Positions 1 through 9,138 of a DNA stretch of 21,360 bases are shown here, one piece after another. The stretch covers positions 1-21,360 of the forward strand of contig SLPP01000398.1 in the NCBI GenBank assembly GCA_007131945.1. Reading direction: 5' to 3'. The notes under the pieces were generated by a model. It was given only the letters and a program-made list of their open reading frames with translations, ran no database searches and was not told the origin of the DNA. Position 1 is the stretch's first letter, and each line of letters opens with the position of its first letter. Both the position numbers and the translations under genes were made by a program. Source of the DNA: Paracoccaceae bacterium. GTDB lineage: Bacteria; Pseudomonadota; Alphaproteobacteria; Rhodobacterales; Rhodobacteraceae.

Positions 1-654
1 AGCTGGTATATCACGCTGGTTTCCAATACCGACGTCTTCCCCGAGCCCCCGACCTCCTGGCGCGCGCTCTGGGACGAGGCGAACCGCGACCGGCTGGGGC
101 TGCTGGCGCTGGCGTCGAACTCGTTCCTGCTCGAGATCACCGCCAAGACCTGGTTCGGCGATACCGACATCCTCGCCACCGACGAGGGCGTGATGGAGGT
201 GCTGGAAAAGCTCGCCGAGCTGCGCCCCAATGTCCGGCTCTGGTACCGCGACGAGGGTCAGTTCCAGCAGGCCCTGGAATCGGGCGAGATCCCGATGGGC
301 CAGTACTATCACGACGTCACCGGACTCGCCGCCGCCGATGGCCAGCCGGTGCGCTCGACCTTCCCCGAGGAAGGCGCGGTGCTCGATTCGGGCTCCTGGG
401 TGGTCTCCTCGGCGTCGTCGGCGATCGAGCAGGCGCAGACCTTCATCGACTACATGGCGCGCCCGGACGTGCAGGCCAAGCTCGCCCGTTTCGTCGGCAC
501 CGCGCCGACCGTGGACCGCGCGCTCACCGACCTGACGGACGAGGAGTTTGCCGCCGTTGCCTCGGACCTGCCGCCGATCCTGCCCTTCTACGACCTCTAC
601 GTGGATCGCGCCGACTGGGTGAACCAGCAATGGTCCGAGATGATCACCGGCTGA
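1..654 (+). CDS. ABC transporter periplasmic substrate-binding protein, 3' part (PotD/PotF-like)
   Basis: The reading frame is open from the first base of the window to the TGA at 652-654, so the start codon and signal peptide lie upstream. The visible 217 residues look like the C-terminal lobe of a polyamine/iron-type solute-binding protein: a hinge-like stretch, a segment ending in a glycine-serine-tryptophan motif near GSWVVSSASS, then helices resembling the end of PotD/PotF proteins. Such proteins bind the substrate in the periplasm and deliver it to the membrane permeases. The genes directly downstream encode a matching ATPase and two permeases, which supports the call. Binding residues for a specific ligand cannot be assigned from this fragment, so polyamine, opine or another amine are all possible. 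Confidence 0.82.
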   Translation, partial: SWYITLVSNTDVFPEPPTSWRALWDEANRDRLGLLALASNSFLLEITAKTWFGDTDILATDEGVMEVLEKLAELRPNVRLWYRDEGQFQQALESGEIPMGQYYHDVTGLAAADGQPVRSTFPEEGAVLDSGSWVVSSASSAIEQAQTFIDYMARPDVQAKLARFVGTAPTVDRALTDLTDEEFAAVASDLPPILPFYDLYVDRADWVNQQWSEMITG

Positions 655-662
655 CGCCGCCA

Positions 663-688
663 CCGGCCCGGGCACCGCGTCGGGCCGG
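663..688 (+). promoter_or_regulatory. Intercistronic GC stem-loop between binding-protein and ATPase genes
   Basis: CCGGCCCG at 663-670 is perfectly complementary to CGGGCCGG at 681-688, giving an 8-bp stem with a 10-nt loop. It begins 8 nt after the stop codon of the binding-protein gene. No T-run follows and the next gene starts only 18 nt later, so a full terminator is unlikely. Similar hairpins after binding-protein genes are known to protect the upstream message and lower downstream expression. That role is inferred here. Confidence 0.6.
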
Positions 689-706
689 GATTCCCGGGAG
701 AGATCG

Positions 707-1737
<1,031 letters not shown>

Positions 1738-1741
<4 letters not shown>

Positions 1742-2592
1742 GCGTGAGGGACCAGAAGGCGACGCCGGGCTGGCTGGGGGCGATCCCGGCGGTCTGGTTG
1801 GCCGTGCTGTTCCTGGTCCCCTTCGCGATCATGCTCTCGGTCAGCGTCGCGCATCGCGTGCCCGGCGGCTTCTTCGAGCCGGGGTTCGAACTGACCAGCT
1901 ACGCGCGACTGTTCACGCCCTTCTTCGGGCGGATCCTGCTGACGTCGATCCTGATCGCGGCCGGCGCGGCACTGATCTGCGTGGCGCTGGCCTTCCCCTT
2001 CACCGTGATCCTGGCCGGGATGCGGCGGCGGGCGCAGACGCTGGTGCTGGTGATCCTCCTCGCCGTGCTGTCGCTATCGGAAGTCATCATCGGCTTCTCG
2101 CTCTCGACGCTGCTTTCGCGCACCGCTGGCGTCGGCAACCTTTTCGCCTGGATCGGGCTGATCGAGACCTCGCAGGCCTACACGCCCGGCCTCTTCGCGC
2201 TGATGGCGGGGCTTTGCTACCTGGGCTTTCCCTACGCCGTCCTTGTCCTCTACCCGCCCGTCTCGCGGCTCGACCCCGAACTCGGCGAGGCGGCGCGCAG
2301 CATGGGCGCCTCGCCCCTGCGCGCCTTCCTGAGCGTCACCGTGCCGGTCCTGCGCGCCCCGATCCTCGGTGCGCTGATCCTCGTCTTCGTCTTCACGCTG
2401 GGCGCCTACCTCCTGCCGCAGATCCTCGGCCGGCCGCGGCACTGGACGCTGTCGGTACACATCACCGACCAGGCCATCTTCCAGTCGAACCTGCCCTTCG
2501 CCGCGGCGATGGCCATCGTGCTGCTCATCGTCGCGCTGGCGATGGTCGGCCTCGCGCTGCTCCTCGGGCGCGAACGGGAGGGACGCGCATGA
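1738..2592 (+). CDS. ABC transporter permease (PotB-like)
   Basis: This 284-residue inner-membrane protein has about six hydrophobic segments, beginning at residues 13-35 and ending near 255-278. A cytoplasmic EAA loop starts at Glu184 (EAARSMGASP), the site where the ATPase docks. Size and layout fit PotB/PotH-type permeases, which pair with a PotC/PotI-type partner. Its start overlaps the ATPase stop and its stop overlaps the next start, both as ATGA. The first cytoplasmic residues are short and polar, as expected. It is the first of two permease subunits of one heterodimeric channel. Confidence 0.92.
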
Positions 2593-3383
2593 GACCGCTC
2601 GGCCCATTCTATATCCTCGTGATCCTGGCACTCCTCGCGGCGCCCCTCGTCGTGGTCACCGGCGTTTCGCTCAACAGTGCGCAGAGTCTGCGCTTTCCGC
2701 CGCAGGATCTGTCGCTGCGCTGGTACGCCGCCCTCTTCCAGCAGGCCGACTGGATGGGGCCGCTGCGCAACTCGGTGGCGATCGCGGCGCTCGCGAGTCT
2801 CCTGGCCGTCGCCGTCGCCCTGCCGCTGGCGCTGCATGTCTGGGCGCGGGGTGGCTGGCTCGGCCGCGCGCTCTACACGCTCGGCGTCGCCCCCTTCATG
2901 CTGCCGCCGGTCATCACCGCGCTCGGCTTCCTCGTCTTCTGGGTCTCGCTCGGCATGTACGGACAGATGACCGCGACCGTCGTCTCGCACGCGGTCTTCC
3001 TGGTCACGCTGCCGCTGGTGACGATCTCGCTGGGCCTGCAGGCGGTCGATCCGGCGCTGATCGAGGCGGCACGGGTCATGGGCGCGACGCGTGCCAAGGT
3101 GCTGCGCACGGTCGTGCTGCCCCTGATCCTGCCCTACATGATCTCGGGCTACGCCTTCGCCTTCGTGCTCTCGCTCAACGAATACATCATCGCCTACATG
3201 GTCGCGGGCTTCACGGTCGAGACGCTGCCGATCAAGATCTTCAACAGCCTGCGCTACGGCTACACGCCGATCATGGGGGTGGTGTCGGTGCTGTTCGTCG
3301 TCATCGCGGTCGTGGTCTTCGGGCTGATCGGGCGGTTCGGCAACCTGCCCCGGCTCCTCGGCGCGGAAAGGATGCGCGAATGA
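2589..3383 (+). CDS. ABC transporter permease (PotC-like)
   Basis: This 264-residue permease is the second membrane subunit of the importer. The first hydrophobic segment is residues 7-28, a typical BPD_transp_1 core follows, and the EAA loop starts at Glu159 (EAARVMGATRAK). I chose the ATG at 2589, which overlaps the previous stop, because the protein then begins directly before the first membrane helix as in PotC. The frame stays open far upstream to 1722, but that extension reads out of frame through the PotB-like gene and has no membrane-protein character. The stop overlaps the nitrilase start by four bases. Confidence 0.92.
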   Translation: MRPLGPFYILVILALLAAPLVVVTGVSLNSAQSLRFPPQDLSLRWYAALFQQADWMGPLRNSVAIAALASLLAVAVALPLALHVWARGGWLGRALYTLGVAPFMLPPVITALGFLVFWVSLGMYGQMTATVVSHAVFLVTLPLVTISLGLQAVDPALIEAARVMGATRAKVLRTVVLPLILPYMISGYAFAFVLSLNEYIIAYMVAGFTVETLPIKIFNSLRYGYTPIMGVVSVLFVVIAVVVFGLIGRFGNLPRLLGAERMRE

Positions 3384-4162
3384 CCCAATGCACGCTTGCC
3401 CTCTGGCAGGGCGCCGGGGTGCCGGGTGATATGCCGGCGACGCTGGCCGAGGTGGCGCGCATCGCCGACCATGCCGCTGCCGCCGGCGCCGAACTACTCG
3501 TTTTCCCAGAGGGTTACCTTACTGGCTACCACATTCCCGGACTTGCCCCTGGCAGCCTGCCGGGGGTCGAGGATGCGCTGGTGCAGGTCGGCGGCATTGC
3601 CGCAGCCGCCGGTCTGGGCCTGGTGATGGGCACGCATCTGGACGAGGGCGGGCGGCTGCGCAACTCCGCGGTGATCTTCGACGCCGGGGGGACAGAACTC
3701 GGCCGCTATCACAAGCGCACGCTTTTCGGTGCCTGGGAAAAGGCGACCTTCACGCCGGGCAATGCCGGCTTCGTCTTCGACGCCTCTGGCCTGCGCGTGG
3801 GCGTGGCGATCTGCTACGATGTCGAGTTTCCGGAACTGGTCCGCGCCTATGCCCGCGACGGCGTGCAGCTGGTCGTCGTGCCCACCGCGCTGATGGAGCC
3901 GCACGAGCGCGTCGCGCGACTGGTGGTGCCGGTCCGGGCGATGGAGAACCAGATCTTCCTGGGCTACGCCAATCGCTCGGGCACCGAACCGGGGCTGACC
4001 TTCACCGGCCTTTCGTGCATCTGCGGTCCGCGCGGACAGATCCTGGCGCAGGCGGCGGCGGAGCCTGTGCTGCTGACGGCGCGCCTGGACACCGCGATCC
4101 TCGAGGCCGAGCGGGCGGAGAGCTGCTATCTGGACGATCTTGCCCGGTTCGGCGGGTTCTGA
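3380..4162 (+). CDS. Carbon-nitrogen hydrolase (nitrilase superfamily amidohydrolase)
   Basis: This 260-residue cytoplasmic enzyme carries the nitrilase-superfamily Glu-Lys-Cys triad: Glu44 in VFPEGYLTGY, Lys112 in YHKRTLF and Cys145 in GVAICYDVEFPE. The family hydrolyses amides, carbamoyl-amines or nitriles through a cysteine thioester. The sequence resembles the R-amidase/N-carbamoylputrescine amidase/omega-amidase side of the family rather than true nitrilases. It is joined to the permease gene by an ATGA overlap, so it is probably made together with the transporter and acts on the imported compound or a product of it. A role releasing ammonia or an amine is inference. No second catabolic gene is visible within the window. 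Confidence 0.88.
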   Translation: MTQCTLALWQGAGVPGDMPATLAEVARIADHAAAAGAELLVFPEGYLTGYHIPGLAPGSLPGVEDALVQVGGIAAAAGLGLVMGTHLDEGGRLRNSAVIFDAGGTELGRYHKRTLFGAWEKATFTPGNAGFVFDASGLRVGVAICYDVEFPELVRAYARDGVQLVVVPTALMEPHERVARLVVPVRAMENQIFLGYANRSGTEPGLTFTGLSCICGPRGQILAQAAAEPVLLTARLDTAILEAERAESCYLDDLARFGGF

Positions 4163-4192
4163 AGACGGCTCGCGTATCGGCCCCCGCCAACG

Positions 4193-4211
4193 CGGCGCCT
4201 GACCGGCGCCG
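4193..4211. terminator. Possible terminator hairpin after the transporter operon
   Basis: CGGCGCC at 4193-4199 pairs perfectly with GGCGCCG at 4205-4211 around a 5-nt loop, 30 nt after the nitrilase stop. There is no T-run, which is common for GC-rich organisms but weakens the call. It lies between convergent genes, so it could act in either direction. Confidence 0.4.
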
Positions 4212-4329
4212 AGACGAGGGCGCTGCGGATCGGTTGACGAAAGCTTGACGCGGCGCGCGCGGGGCTGGCGCGATTGCGGGCGAAAACGGCTCGGGGACCT
4301 TGTTTCGCTGGGATTCCGTCTGTCGCAAA

Positions 4330-4373
4330 GCGTAGGACAGGCGTAGGATAGGCGCAGGACTCGCGTAGGACTC
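4330..4373. repeat. Four tandem 11-bp direct repeats
   Basis: Four contiguous 11-base units occupy 4330-4340, 4341-4351, 4352-4362 and 4363-4373. They read GCGTAGGACAG, GCGTAGGATAG, GCGCAGGACTC and GCGTAGGACTC. The first eight positions are constant except for one T-to-C change in unit three. The last two bases split the units into an AG pair and a TC pair. The 11-bp period is close to one helical turn, so a protein binding one DNA face is conceivable. It may equally be a slipped-strand repeat without function. The unit length is not a multiple of three, so a repeat peptide is unlikely. Confidence 0.85.
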
Positions 4374-4493
4374 TGGCCGCCATTTCGCCCGTTCGTGGCC
4401 CTCCGGACGCCTGCGGACTGCGTCGGGTCGGTCCCGGCAGACAGGGAATACGGCAGAGGCAAGCGCTCGCGTCGGCCGAGCCGCTCGTCGCGA

Positions 4494-5840
4494 TCACGTC
4501 TCGCGGGTGTCGAGGGGCGGCTCCGCCGGCTCGTCGGCCTGACCCGCAAGGAGCGCCTCGAAGCGGCGGCGCTGCGCGGCGGTCCAGTGAACCGTGAGCT
4601 GCATCGCCGCCTCGCCCGGCGTCTCGGACTGCACGACGCCCTGATCGTGGAGCCAGGCGCGGGCGCGGCCGGCGGCATAGGGCAGCTCCAGCACCGCCGT
4701 CGTGCGCGCCGCGTCGAGCGCCTCTGTGATCGCGGCAAAGACCGCCTCCAGTCCCTTCCCGGTCAGCGCCGAGGCCGGGAAGACGCCCGCGCGTCGGGCG
4801 GCGACGGTCAGGCGCGCATCGTCGGCGGGCAGGAGGTCGGCCTTGTTCCAGACCTCGATCCGCGGTGTCGTCTCGGCGACGCCCAGCTCGGCCAGGATCG
4901 CCTCGACATCCGCCGCCTGCGCCTCGCTCTCGGGATGGGCGATGTCGCGGACATGGACGATCAGGTCGGCCTCGAGCACCTCCTCGAGCGTGGCGCGGAA
5001 GGCCGCGACCAGCTGCGTCGGCAGATCCGAGATGAAGCCCACCGTGTCGGACAGGATCACCTGCAGCCCGCCGGGAAGCCGCACCGCGCGCATCGTCGGG
5101 TCGAGCGTGGCGAAGAGCATGTCCTTCGCCATCACCTCGGCCCCGGTCATGCGGTTGAAGAGCGTCGACTTGCCGGCATTGGTGTAGCCGACCAGCGCCA
5201 CCACCGGGTAGGGCACGCGGCGGCGCGCGGCGCGGTGCAACTCGCGCGTGCGCGCGACCTTGTCGAGCTGCTTGCGCAGGCGCACGATCTGCGTGTCGAT
5301 GGCGCGCCGGTCGGCCTCGATCTGCGTCTCGCCGGGGCCGCCGACGAAGCCGAGCCCGCCGCGCTGGCGCTCGAGATGCGTCCAGGCGCGCACCAGCCGC
5401 GTGCGCTGGTAGCTGAGCGCGGCCAGTTCCACCTGCAGCACGCCCTCGCGCGTGCGCGCCCGGTCGGCGAAGATCTCGAGGATCAGCCCGGTCCGGTCGA
5501 GCAGCTTCACCTTCCAGTCGCGTTCGAGGTTGCGCTGCTGCACCGGGCTCACCGGCCCGTCGATCAGCACGAGCTCGATCCCGCCCGCCTCGATCCGCGC
5601 CTTCAGCTCCTCGAGCTTGCCCGAGCCGAAGAGCCGGCCGGGATGCGCCCGCGGCAGGCGCACGATCTCGCCGCCGGCAAGCTTGATCCCCGGCAGGGCG
5701 CGCGCCAGCGCCATCGCCTCGGCGAGCGCCGCCTCGGCGGTGCGTGTCGCGGGCTCGCCGCGGATCTCGGGATGCAGCACGAGCGCGAGGGTCGGCTGCG
5801 TGCCACCCGCGCCGCCCGGTTCGGAACGCTCGATCGCCAT
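4494..5840 (-). CDS. hflX: Ribosome-associated GTPase HflX
   Basis: This 448-residue protein has the HflX layout: an N-terminal HflX domain, a linker with the family hallmark GGLGFVGGPGE (161-171), then an Obg-like G domain. The GTPase motifs are G1 GYTNAGKST (218-226), G3 DTVGF (265-269) and G4 NKAD (332-335). HflX binds the 50S subunit and splits stalled or hibernating ribosomes, often after heat or other stress. The ATG at 5838-5840 gives the usual length. It lies 19 bp downstream of hfq on the same strand, the same pairing as in the E. coli hfq-hflX operon, so the two are probably co-transcribed. Confidence 0.96.
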   Translation of the reverse strand: MAIERSEPGGAGGTQPTLALVLHPEIRGEPATRTAEAALAEAMALARALPGIKLAGGEIVRLPRAHPGRLFGSGKLEELKARIEAGGIELVLIDGPVSPVQQRNLERDWKVKLLDRTGLILEIFADRARTREGVLQVELAALSYQRTRLVRAWTHLERQRGGLGFVGGPGETQIEADRRAIDTQIVRLRKQLDKVARTRELHRAARRRVPYPVVALVGYTNAGKSTLFNRMTGAEVMAKDMLFATLDPTMRAVRLPGGLQVILSDTVGFISDLPTQLVAAFRATLEEVLEADLIVHVRDIAHPESEAQAADVEAILAELGVAETTPRIEVWNKADLLPADDARLTVAARRAGVFPASALTGKGLEAVFAAITEALDAARTTAVLELPYAAGRARAWLHDQGVVQSETPGEAAMQLTVHWTAAQRRRFEALLAGQADEPAEPPLDTRET

Positions 5841-5859
5841 CGCAGCCGACCGCGCCGGC

Positions 5860-6093
5860 TCAGTCGTCGCCGGTATACAGATTGATCGGCTGGCCCGGCA
5901 TCACGGTCGAGATCGCGTGCTTGTAGACCAGCTGGCTCTGCCCCTCGCGGCGCAGAAGCACGCAGAAATTGTCGAACCAGGTGATCACGCCCAGCAGCTT
6001 GACCCCGTTGATCAGAAAGATGGTGACCGGAACCTTGTTCTTGCGAACGTGGTTGAGAAAGGCGTCCTGAAGATTCTGTTTGTCATTGGCCAT
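5860..6093 (-). CDS. hfq: RNA chaperone Hfq
   Basis: This 77-residue protein has both Sm motifs of Hfq. Sm1 covers roughly residues 25-50, including the [11 protein letters not shown] segment. Sm2 contains YKHAIST (57-63), with the usual lysine-histidine pair of the uridine-binding proximal face. The acidic tail is very short, as is usual in alphaproteobacteria. Hfq forms a hexameric ring that helps small RNAs pair with mRNAs and controls their stability. In Rhodobacter relatives it also influences nitrogen fixation and photosynthesis genes. An AAGG ribosome-binding site lies about 9 nt before the ATG. A 158-bp leader region upstream suggests its own promoter in addition to read-through from trkH. 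Confidence 0.98.
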   Translation of the reverse strand: MANDKQNLQDAFLNHVRKNKVPVTIFLINGVKLLGVITWFDNFCVLLRREGQSQLVYKHAISTVMPGQPINLYTGDD

Positions 6094-6159
6094 CGCTTTT
6101 GCCTTTTTTATCCGTGGCCTGCGTCAATGAGCGCCGACGCAGCGTTCCTCCCGTGGTGG

Positions 6160-6188
6160 AGTATGAAACGGCTTGCGCGATCTTTCCA
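6160..6188 (-). promoter_or_regulatory. Candidate promoter for hfq-hflX
   Basis: Read on the minus strand, TGGAAA (6188-6183) and CATACT (6165-6160) are separated by exactly 17 bp. Each matches four of six bases of the housekeeping -35 and -10 consensus. The predicted leader would be about 60 nt before the hfq ATG. A heat-shock sigma factor is also conceivable because hfq-hflX is heat-responsive in other bacteria, but the hexamers do not settle this. Confidence 0.35.
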
Positions 6189-6251
6189 GCCCAAAATCCC
6201 GCGACCGGCGGCTTGGGCGCAGGTTGTGGCGCGCCTGAACCGCAGGTTGCA

Positions 6252-7751
6252 TCAGTTGCGTCCGATCCGGGCCATCACCAGCGCCACGAGGACGAGGATC
6301 TCGAGCCGGCCGAGAATCATCGCGAAGGCGAGCACCATGCGCGCCGAATCGCCAAGCCCGCTCCACAGGAGCGGCGCCTCGGCGGCGACCTGCGTCAGCG
6401 GCCCGGTCGTGGTCAGCGCGGCGATGCCGAAGATCAGCGCCGTCTCGAAGCGCAGTCCGAGGACCATCAGCAGCGCCACCAGCGTCACCGCGACGATGGC
6501 GAAGACCATGACCATCAGCCAGGCGGCGCGCGCGCCATGCGTCGCCAGCAGCCGCGCCTTGTGCCCGCCGCCGACGACAAGCGAGGGATAGACCAGCCGC
6601 TCGAGCTCGACCCGGCCCATCCGCGCCATCGCGTGCACGCGCAGGAGCTTCACCCCGCCTGCGGTGGTCGCCACCCCGCCGCCCATCAGCGCCAGGCCCA
6701 CCAGCATCAACCCCGGCGGCGACAGCCCCGACCAGGCGCGCATCGTCGCCCAGTCCTCGCTGACCATGCCGGTGGTGGTCAGGAACGAAAGCCCGTTGAA
6801 GGCCATACCCCAGACCGCCCGTCCCAGCGCCGGGAAGGCCTCGTCCTCGGGCAGATCGGCACCGGCGACGACGTGGCGCAGGACGATGATCAGGATCGCC
6901 GCGACGATCAACACTGCGGCGGCGGCGAGTTCGGGGTCGCGGCGCGGCGCGAAACGCTCGAAGCCCTGCGGCCCGGGACGCAGCCGCAGGCTGAGCGCCG
7001 GCAGGAGCGCGAGAAAGAGCACCGCCTCCGCCCCGGGCCCGATCGGCCCCAGACCGATCTGCGGCAGCACGCCCGAGGTGGAGAGCGCCGCCATCGCCTG
7101 CATCAGCGCCTGGAAGCCCGGCACACCCAGCGCGGTGAGCGCGGCCCAGACCAGCGCGGTCACGCCGAGATAGGGCGGCAGCACCAGGTCGAACTGCTGG
7201 CGCAGGCGCACCGCCACGTCGTCGCCGGCATCGGCGCGCATCAGCGGCACCTGTGCCTTGTCGCGGATCACCTCGAACCCGCCGAGGCCGAGCGGCGCCA
7301 GCAGCGCCATCACCGCGACCAAGATGAAGAGCCCGCCGAACCAGGCCACCATCCCGCGCCACAGATGCACCGACTCCGCGATCCCGATCCGCGCCTCGAG
7401 CAGCGTCGCGCCGGTGGTGGTGAAACAGGCGACCATCTCGAACCAGGCATCGCGAAAGCGCAGGCCGGGCACGATCTCGACCAGCGGCAGGGCCATCGCC
7501 GCGGGGAGCAGAAGATAGGTCGCGGCGAAAAGCGGCAGCAGCGCGTTCGCCCAGCGTCGACCGGTGCCGCCGATCAGGGCGATCGCCAGAAGCGCGGCGA
7601 GCAGCATCAGGAAGATACCGGAATAGAGGAAGGCCCGCCCGACGGGCGCCGCCCCGGAGAGGAAGGCATGCCCCGAGGGCACCAGCATCGCCGCCCCGGT
7701 CGCGCCCAAGAGCACGACCGGAACCGGCGTGCGGATGAGGCCGGCGGCCAT
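6252..7751 (-). CDS. trkH: Trk potassium uptake system membrane subunit TrkH
   Basis: This 499-residue integral membrane protein has the four pore-loop repeats of the Trk/Ktr/HKT family. Selectivity-filter sequences are TTTG (111-114), STSG (224-227), TTTG (325-328) and TTTG (447-450), each with the required glycine. The intramembrane loop GGGVATTAGGVK (357-368) is also present. TrkH forms the channel-like K+ path and needs the cytoplasmic TrkA ring for gating. The ATG at 7749-7751 lies one base after the trkA stop, so the two are expressed together. The 499-residue length and the pore loops make this a clear assignment. After trkH there is a 158-bp gap before hfq. Confidence 0.95.
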   Translation of the reverse strand: MAAGLIRTPVPVVLLGATGAAMLVPSGHAFLSGAAPVGRAFLYSGIFLMLLAALLAIALIGGTGRRWANALLPLFAATYLLLPAAMALPLVEIVPGLRFRDAWFEMVACFTTTGATLLEARIGIAESVHLWRGMVAWFGGLFILVAVMALLAPLGLGGFEVIRDKAQVPLMRADAGDDVAVRLRQQFDLVLPPYLGVTALVWAALTALGVPGFQALMQAMAALSTSGVLPQIGLGPIGPGAEAVLFLALLPALSLRLRPGPQGFERFAPRRDPELAAAAVLIVAAILIIVLRHVVAGADLPEDEAFPALGRAVWGMAFNGLSFLTTTGMVSEDWATMRAWSGLSPPGLMLVGLALMGGGVATTAGGVKLLRVHAMARMGRVELERLVYPSLVVGGGHKARLLATHGARAAWLMVMVFAIVAVTLVALLMVLGLRFETALIFGIAALTTTGPLTQVAAEAPLLWSGLGDSARMVLAFAMILGRLEILVLVALVMARIGRN

Positions 7752-7752
7752 G

Positions 7753-9129
7753 TCAGAAATACTCCACCGCCACCTGCAGGAGCCGCTCGACCTCGGGGAC
7801 GTCCTTCTTCAGCACGAAGATCACCAGGATGTCGCCGGCCTCGAGGAGCGTCGAGCCGCGCGGCCGCACCAGCGCCCCGCCCTTGAGCACGGCGCCGACG
7901 AGCACCCCCTCGGGGAAGTCGGCGGAGGCGATGGTGCGCCCGGCCAGCGACGAGGTCGAGAGCACCTGCGCCTCGATCACCTCGGCCTCGCCGTCGCCGA
8001 CGGTGTAGATCGAGCGGACGCGGCCGTGGCGGACATGGCGCAGGATCGACGAGACGGTCGTCGCGCGGGGGTTGATGTAGGCGTCGATGCCGAGATGCTC
8101 CATCAGCGGGGCGAGCGACGGGTCGTTGATCAGCGCGATCGCGAGCTTGCAGCCCATCGCCTTGGCGCGGACCGATGCGAGGAGATTGATCTTGTCGTCG
8201 TCGGTGACGGCAAGGACGGCATCTGCCCGCTCGACCCCGGCCTCGGCCAGGATCTCGCTGTCCATCCCGTCGCCGTTGAGCACGATCGTGCGTTCCAGCG
8301 CATCCGCCGCCAGTTCGGCGCGGGCGCGGTCGCGTTCGATCGCGCGGACACGGATGCGCTCGGGCCGCTGCTCGAGCGTCCGCGCCACGGTCAGGCCGAC
8401 ATTGCCCGCCCCGATCAGCACCACCCGTTCCTGCCGGGCCAACGGCTTGCCGAAGATCTCGAGCGTGCGCGCCAGATCCTCGGTATCCGAGATCACGTAG
8501 ACCTGGTCGCCGGCGAAAAGCTGGTCCTCGGGCTCGGGCGCGAAGAGCCGCCCGGCGCGGCGCACGCCGACGACGATGGCGCGCAGGGTCGAGAAGAGCT
8601 CGGTCAGCTGTCGCAGCGCGGTGTTGAGCACCGGGCAGTCCTCGGCCAGCACGATCCCGGCGAGGCGGACGCGGCCGTCGAGGAAGTCCTGCACGTCGAA
8701 GGTCGAGGGCGCGCCGATCCGCCGGATGGCGGCCATCGAGACCTCGCGTTCGGGGTTGATGATCACGTCGATCGGCACGTGCTCGGTGCGGAAGAGATCG
8801 GAATAGCGCGCCTCCAGATAGGACTGGTTGCGCAGTCGGGCGATCTTGCGGGTGACGTTGAAGAGCGAATGCGCGACCTGGCAGGTGACCATGTTCACCT
8901 CGTCGGAGAAGGTCGCGGCGATCACCATGTCGGCGTCATGCGCGCCGGCGGCCTCCAGAACGTCCGGGTGCGAGGCGAAGCCGATCACGCCCTGCACTTC
9001 CAGCGTGTCGGTCGCGCGCCGCACCAGCGCCGGGTTGTTGTCGACGACCGCAACGTCGTTCGCCTCGCCCGCCAGTTGCCGGGCGATCTGCCAGCCGACC
9101 TGGCCGGCCCCGCAGACGATGACCTTCAT
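7753..9129 (-). CDS. trkA: Trk potassium uptake system NAD-binding regulatory protein TrkA
   Basis: This 458-residue cytoplasmic protein consists of two RCK modules. Each starts with a Rossmann glycine motif: GAGQVG (7-12) in the first and GAGNVG (240-245) in the second. TrkA binds NAD(H) and nucleotides and gates TrkH at the inner membrane. Length and duplicated architecture match the family. It starts 9 bp after the ntrX stop and ends one base before trkH, so the K+ system is transcribed with the nitrogen regulators. The ntrYX-trkAH order is a known alphaproteobacterial arrangement and may link ammonium status to K+ balance, though the sequence does not show how. Confidence 0.96.
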   Translation of the reverse strand: MKVIVCGAGQVGWQIARQLAGEANDVAVVDNNPALVRRATDTLEVQGVIGFASHPDVLEAAGAHDADMVIAATFSDEVNMVTCQVAHSLFNVTRKIARLRNQSYLEARYSDLFRTEHVPIDVIINPEREVSMAAIRRIGAPSTFDVQDFLDGRVRLAGIVLAEDCPVLNTALRQLTELFSTLRAIVVGVRRAGRLFAPEPEDQLFAGDQVYVISDTEDLARTLEIFGKPLARQERVVLIGAGNVGLTVARTLEQRPERIRVRAIERDRARAELAADALERTIVLNGDGMDSEILAEAGVERADAVLAVTDDDKINLLASVRAKAMGCKLAIALINDPSLAPLMEHLGIDAYINPRATTVSSILRHVRHGRVRSIYTVGDGEAEVIEAQVLSTSSLAGRTIASADFPEGVLVGAVLKGGALVRPRGSTLLEAGDILVIFVLKKDVPEVERLLQVAVEYF

Positions 9130-9138
9130 CGTATCCCC

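Larger units (their letters stand above)
4163..4493. other. Convergent intergenic region of 331 bp
   Basis: This gap separates the end of the transporter-nitrilase operon from the 3' end of hflX, which runs towards it. It contains a GC hairpin near its left end and a block of four 11-bp tandem repeats, both listed separately. I see no convincing protein-coding frame. Frames that cross it are continuations of shadow frames of hflX or the nitrilase gene. Confidence 0.7.

Noticed and set aside
4330..4373. CRISPR array
   Set aside because: The repeat units are 11 bp and directly adjacent with no spacers, and no cas genes are present.
4395..5885. Open frame of about 500 codons opposite hflX
   Set aside because: hflX on the minus strand has all GTPase motifs, while this frame has none.
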